The notes below the pieces were generated by a model. The model was not told the DNA's origin. It saw only the letters and a program-made list of their open reading frames with translations, and made no database searches. Source: Defluviitaleaceae bacterium (GTDB taxonomy: Bacteria; Bacillota; Clostridia; Lachnospirales; WQUN01). From it: a stretch of DNA of 64,000 nucleotides. The translations under genes were made by a program, and so were the position numbers. This document shows positions 60,813 through 64,000 of this stretch, piece by piece (the stretch's first letter is position 1; each line of letters begins with the position of its first letter). Location of the stretch: contig WRAH01000002.1 in assembly GCA_009780315.1 (NCBI GenBank), positions 124,001 to 188,000 of the forward strand, written 5' to 3'.

Positions 60813-62626
60813 AGCGTGTTCTCTGTTGCGTCTAAATCAATATCTAAGTGTTCCTTAACGAAGTCGCGTATCATTGGTATGTGTTTGCCTTGATGATAAC
60901 TGTCAAAGTGCAATGCATATCCATAGGCTTCTTTGAAAAATGGAACACTTTTTTCATGGGCTCCAATCTGAAATATATTCCAAGCCTTATTAAAAATAAT
61001 TTGTCCAAGGTTGCTTATACATTCTGTGCGCCTTGCAAAAGCTTCGACTTCTTCTGCCACCTTGATGGCTATGGTATTGTAGTGCATTAAACCTAAAAAT
61101 TTGATGTAGTTATGCATGACTGTAATAAACATTTGCAGTTTTACTACATCATTATCAAGTCTGCTGTTTAGGTTTTGATATAGCTTTTTGTATATGTCTA
61201 TGGCTTTGCCCATGTCTTCGCTATGACCATAGGCAGTAGCCAATTGGTTCATTATAATGACCTCTTGAATACTATAAATGTAATAATCTGCATTGATGAT
61301 ACCCAAAAAATCACAAGTCATTTTTAAACCTTTATGGGCAAGTTCTATCTGCTCTGATGGTGAGTATTCGGTTTCTCTCGCCTTTGCTTGATGTATAAAT
61401 AAAAATTGGTGGTTGATATTGCTTTGAAAATCTGTATCACTTTCTAAGCAGTTCATAAATTTAATGGCTTTCTCATTATCGCCCAATGTAAGTAGCTGTT
61501 TCACTTTGTCTTTCATTGTTTCATTTAACATATCTACATCATCTAAAATAATACACCCAAACAGGTGTATGTCTATACCAAGTCTTTGAAATAAAGCCGC
61601 CATCAGTAGAGGTCTGTTGTTTATTCTATTGATTTGTAAGTGGATAAAAGTTTCAACGTCACATAGTCCATCTGACACATCTACCTTGGTTTTGCCCAGT
61701 TTCCTGCGCATTTTCAAAAGCAATGCACCTAGGGTATTTGCCTTTGGAAGGTGGTCATAATTTTGTACATAAACGGGTAGATAGGCTTGGCTAAACTTTA
61801 ATCGGCTTGGGTCTTTGGCTATTCGCTTCTGAACGTGAATAAACGCCTTAGTATACCGCCCTTGTAAATAGATTGCTGAAAAATGCCGTGCTTTCTTGTA
61901 AGCGGCATTTGCCTTTTCAAAGTTTCTGCATTTTGCTTGACATACCATTAACAGCATTAACGCCTTTGGTATCAGGCGCATTGCTTCATAATCTTTACTA
62001 GCGATTTTAAACTGGTCGTCTAATACATGTCTTACCACGTGTGATGCTTCCCTATATCTGCCTTTTAGTTCGTACTCCCGTGCAAGTAAAAACAACAATT
62101 CTGCTTCTTGATGAATCAATGTGATATTCTTTATTTCCCGCGCTCGTGTTTTAAGGGTTTCTATGTTGAAGTCGCCTAGGGTAAGTTCAAGCGCTTCTTT
62201 TATGGCGGTTTTAATGTCAGGAAGTGCAACTTTTCTCAATTGCATGAATTTGATTTCTTGGGTCTTAATAAATTGCTGATTGACAGGGGTATCCATGCCA
62301 TCCAATGCGCTTATCTGTTGCAAATATGCTTCTGCCATGCTTATCTCTCGCATATCAATGGCTTGGATAAGTTGGAGTCTAAGTACTTGAACCCAAAAAG
62401 GCTGATATTCTAAATGAAACATAAAAAAACTTTGCCAGCGTCTCGTCCCCAGCATTTTTAATTGTCTTAAATTGTCTGGGGTCAATGGATGACAAGACGG
62501 GTCATAGACATCATCCTCTGCAAGCGGGACATCCTTGTCTTCACTGCGCTCAATCTGTCTCATAATGCCAATGTGTTTTGACCTGTAAAACCTAAAATTT
62601 TCTATATTCTTAAAATATTTAGTCAT
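60809..62626 (-). CDS. TPR protein with a central HTH (XRE-like)
   Basis: A 605-residue helical protein. Residues 60-290 and 355-600 are TPR-like repeats (REYELKGRYREASHVVRHVL, YGHSEDMGKAIDIYKKLYQ). Between them, 299-350, is an XRE-type HTH: LGALLLKMRRKLGKTKVDVSDGLC followed by FIHLQINRINNRPLLMAALFQRLG. It is probably a peptide- or protein-responsive regulator, with HTH in the middle instead of the usual N-terminus. No target is evident; neighbouring exported protein gene is convergent. Confidence 0.78.
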   Translation of the reverse strand: MTKYFKNIENFRFYRSKHIGIMRQIERSEDKDVPLAEDDVYDPSCHPLTPDNLRQLKMLGTRRWQSFFMFHLEYQPFWVQVLRLQLIQAIDMREISMAEAYLQQISALDGMDTPVNQQFIKTQEIKFMQLRKVALPDIKTAIKEALELTLGDFNIETLKTRAREIKNITLIHQEAELLFLLAREYELKGRYREASHVVRHVLDDQFKIASKDYEAMRLIPKALMLLMVCQAKCRNFEKANAAYKKARHFSAIYLQGRYTKAFIHVQKRIAKDPSRLKFSQAYLPVYVQNYDHLPKANTLGALLLKMRRKLGKTKVDVSDGLCDVETFIHLQINRINNRPLLMAALFQRLGIDIHLFGCIILDDVDMLNETMKDKVKQLLTLGDNEKAIKFMNCLESDTDFQSNINHQFLFIHQAKARETEYSPSEQIELAHKGLKMTCDFLGIINADYYIYSIQEVIIMNQLATAYGHSEDMGKAIDIYKKLYQNLNSRLDNDVVKLQMFITVMHNYIKFLGLMHYNTIAIKVAEEVEAFARRTECISNLGQIIFNKAWNIFQIGAHEKSVPFFKEAYGYALHFDSYHQGKHIPMIRDFVKEHLDIDLDATENTL

Positions 62627-62725
62627 GCTTTAACGTCCCCTTTGAATAAAAAGTCTATCTGTTTTGCCATTAGGGTTTGTCATATTTTACGATTTTGTGC
62701 AGAAAAAGTCCATACATTTATACAT

Positions 62726-62752
62726 AAAAAAAGGGACTGAAAAGTCCCTTAA
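62726..62752 (-). terminator. Terminator of DUF3842 gene
   Basis: AAGGGACT (62731-62738) and AGTCCCTT (62743-62750) with GAAA loop; on the minus strand a T7 tail follows. Confidence 0.92.
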
Positions 62753-62765
62753 ATCCTATTGGCGT

Positions 62766-63182
62766 TTACAATATATATTCAGATAGTTTGTCTACAACTT
62801 CTTTGATGAATACTTGCATAGAAGCAGGTTTTACACCAACAACAGTCATATTACACTTGTCAATAGGGATTAGTATTTTATGGGCTGGGCTTGCAGAAAT
62901 GGCTTTTGTCATTTTGGGACTGACTTCGCCATACATAGAGTTTGCAATGATGATACCTGTCACACCAATAATAAAATCAACGCGGGATGCATTGTACACA
63001 ATGGCATTTTCACCTGTTGCACTAGCATCTGCGCCAGCTTTTAACATGGCGGTTGTAGCAATGGCATTGGTTCCTACTGCGGTAATTTTTATATTGGGCA
63101 GTTCAGTTTTTATTCTTTCAATCAAAGCTTTACCTATGCCGCCGCCCATTCCGTCTACAACCAGTATATTGATAAGTTTCAT
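62766..63182 (-). CDS. DUF3842 family protein
   Basis: A 138-residue DUF3842 protein: ILVVDGMGGGIGKALIE gives a Rossmann-like glycine loop; AVGTNAIATTAMLKAGAD, ATGENAIVYN and GIIIANSMYGEVSP are family blocks. Common in Clostridia, no known function; nucleotide binding is likely from the loop. GGAGG is well placed before the ATG. It has its own terminator and lies downstream of the surface protein's terminator. Confidence 0.88.
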   Translation of the reverse strand: MKLINILVVDGMGGGIGKALIERIKTELPNIKITAVGTNAIATTAMLKAGADASATGENAIVYNASRVDFIIGVTGIIIANSMYGEVSPKMTKAISASPAHKILIPIDKCNMTVVGVKPASMQVFIKEVVDKLSEYIL

Positions 63183-63194
63183 TTAAACCTCCTA

Positions 63195-63234
63195 AAAATA
63201 CCCTACAAAGTTTTATCCTTGTAGGGTATTTGTT
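63195..63234 (-). terminator. Terminator of the surface protein gene
   Basis: AAATACCCTACAA (63196-63208) and TTGTAGGGTATTT (63219-63231) form a perfect 13-bp stem; minus-strand T-rich tail. Confidence 0.9.
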
Positions 63235-63272
63235 TTGTAAATAATGAAAGCTGTGAGGACACACCCTAGTGC

Positions 63273-64000
63273 TTAATCTTTCTTTACTTTAAATTTATGA
63301 AGATAAATGGCTGCTATAACTGTAAAAAATGCAGTAATGACAGTACCTATGACTAACAAGTGACGGGAATTTCCCAAGCCTGTTTGCGGCATCATATATC
63401 CTCTTGGTATACCATTGTTAAGCTCATAAATATCAATTCCATCCATGTGTACAAGCGGAATATCGTCTTCAAAATAGAAGAACTCACCATTTAATAAATA
63501 GCCAAGCGGTATTCCATTTTCATCAAAGAAATACCATACACCATTTTCGTTTTGAACCCAACCTGTTGTAGGTACATCTTCTTCTTCAATTTCTTCTTCA
63601 GGCTGACTTATCAATGGTAAATCAGGTTCTATTGGGTCATTAGGCTCTGGAATAGGAGAGGGATTTGGAGATGGAGAAGGTTCCAGTGGTAAATCAGGTT
63701 CTGGTGTTGGCGAAGGACTTGGAGATGGGGAGGGACTTGGTGTTGGTGTTGGCGACGGACTTGGGGAAGGGGATGAGTCTGGTGTTGGTTCTGGATAGGG
63801 TTCTGGCGAAGGACTTGGAGATGGTGCTGGGGGGATAGACCCGCCGCCACCAGGTGGCGGGCTTGGAGAAGGGGAAGGACTTGGAGAAGGATAGGGGCTT
63901 GGAGAAGGATAGGGGCTTGGAGAAGGATAGGGGCTTGGAGAAGGAGAAGGACTTGGAGAAGGATAGGGGCTTGGAGAAGGATAGGGACTTGGAGAAGGAG
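63273..64000 (-). CDS. Surface protein C-terminus: Pro/Ser-rich stalk, wall-binding-like repeat, anchor (5' end outside window)
   Basis: The frame is open from its stop at 63273 to the window edge. From the edge inward it encodes a Pro-Ser-Pro/Tyr-rich stalk with a PPPGGGG break, then EPDLPL repeats, then a cell-wall-binding-like repeat ([17 protein letters not shown]), and finally MPQTG, a hydrophobic helix ([20 protein letters not shown]) and a basic tail KFKVKKD. This is a sortase-type sorting signal with MPQTG in place of LPxTG. No start codon is in the window; an internal TTG at 63614 is not a real start. Confidence 0.82.
   Translation of the reverse strand, partial: PSPSPYPSPSPYPSPSPSPSPSPYPSPSPYPSPSPYPSPSPSPSPSPPPGGGGSIPPAPSPSPSPEPYPEPTPDSSPSPSPSPTPTPSPSPSPSPSPTPEPDLPLEPSPSPNPSPIPEPNDPIEPDLPLISQPEEEIEEEDVPTTGWVQNENGVWYFFDENGIPLGYLLNGEFFYFEDDIPLVHMDGIDIYELNNGIPRGYMMPQTGLGNSRHLLVIGTVITAFFTVIAAIYLHKFKVKKD
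63862..64000 (-). repeat. 18-bp tandem repeat encoding Pro-rich stalk
   Basis: The unit GGAGAAGGATAGGGGCTT (plus strand) recurs several times with small variants, encoding PSPYPS-type hexapeptides on the minus strand. Prone to length variation. Confidence 0.85.

Noticed and set aside
62788-63186. 132-residue plus-strand frame
   Set aside because: Antisense shadow of the DUF3842 gene, which has family motifs, a ribosome site and a terminator.
63862-64000. Regular short repeats that could suggest a CRISPR array
   Set aside because: The repeats are 18-bp coding units without spacers and stay in frame with a surface protein.

Overview
The window is a densely packed chromosomal segment of an anaerobic, spore-forming, low-GC member of the Clostridia. 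The evidence is an SspF-type spore protein with a SigG-like promoter, CodY, a SCIFF peptide with its maturase, a miaA-hfq-YnbB-family block, an ireB-ruvX-DUF1292 block, and anaerobic oxygen-defence proteins (flavodiiron FprA, rubredoxin, reverse rubrerythrin). C1 genes are present: a Ni-CO dehydrogenase cluster and a methanol:corrinoid methyltransferase pair. No rRNA, tRNA, CRISPR array or intact transposase was recognised. Genus cannot be fixed from this sequence.

Layout. 0.05-10.7 kb is a mostly minus-strand housekeeping run: ruvX fused to a DUF1292 domain, ireB, tRNA methylthiotransferase mtaB, a flavodoxin, codY-topA-dprA, rarA, a PilZ protein and an adenylate-kinase-like protein, with dtd on the plus strand. 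10.8-14.6 kb holds an LtaS-type enzyme, a promoter-driven structured RNA with a terminator ahead of an orphan mrpE, a double AbrB-domain regulator and a degenerate reading frame. 14.6-21.9 kb holds polyphosphate genes (ppk, ppx), fprA plus a 36-residue rubredoxin, and an HD-GYP protein. 21.9-31.9 kb holds miaA-hfq, a PLP enzyme, VanY peptidase, a VWA protein, the SspF spore protein, a DHH phosphoesterase, the SCIFF peptide with maturase, and yebC. 31.9-39.1 kb holds a sugar isomerase-like protein, a TIR-transmembrane-RsgI-like fusion, MscS, MurJ, a methyltransferase and a radical SAM/DUF4130 DNA-repair pair behind a LexA-like box. 39.1-43.2 kb is an Rrf2-cooS-cooF-FAD oxidoreductase operon.

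About 43.3-48.9 kb looks like an accessory island: a J-domain protein and an XRE repressor facing each other across near mirror-image promoters, long perfect inverted repeats, an RNPP-type regulator, and two large secreted proteins (copper amine oxidase-like stalk domain; GLUG-like repeats). 49-64 kb holds reverse rubrerythrin behind a PerR-like box, a lipoprotein, mtaBC, a three-gene signalling operon (hybrid histidine kinase, HD-GYP response regulator, OmpR-type regulator), secreted proteins including one with a 194-residue internal duplication, a TPR protein with a central HTH, DUF3842, and the C-terminal end of a Pro/Ser-rich surface protein running off the window.

Functional links: c-di-GMP signalling is represented by two HD-GYP proteins and one PilZ receptor. 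Oxygen and peroxide defence is represented by FprA/rubredoxin and reverse rubrerythrin. C1 metabolism is represented by CooS/CooF and MtaB/MtaC; the corrinoid activation partners MtaA and RamA are not in the window. The least explained pieces are the TIR-RsgI-like fusion, the structured RNA before mrpE and the regulatory DNA of the accessory island.
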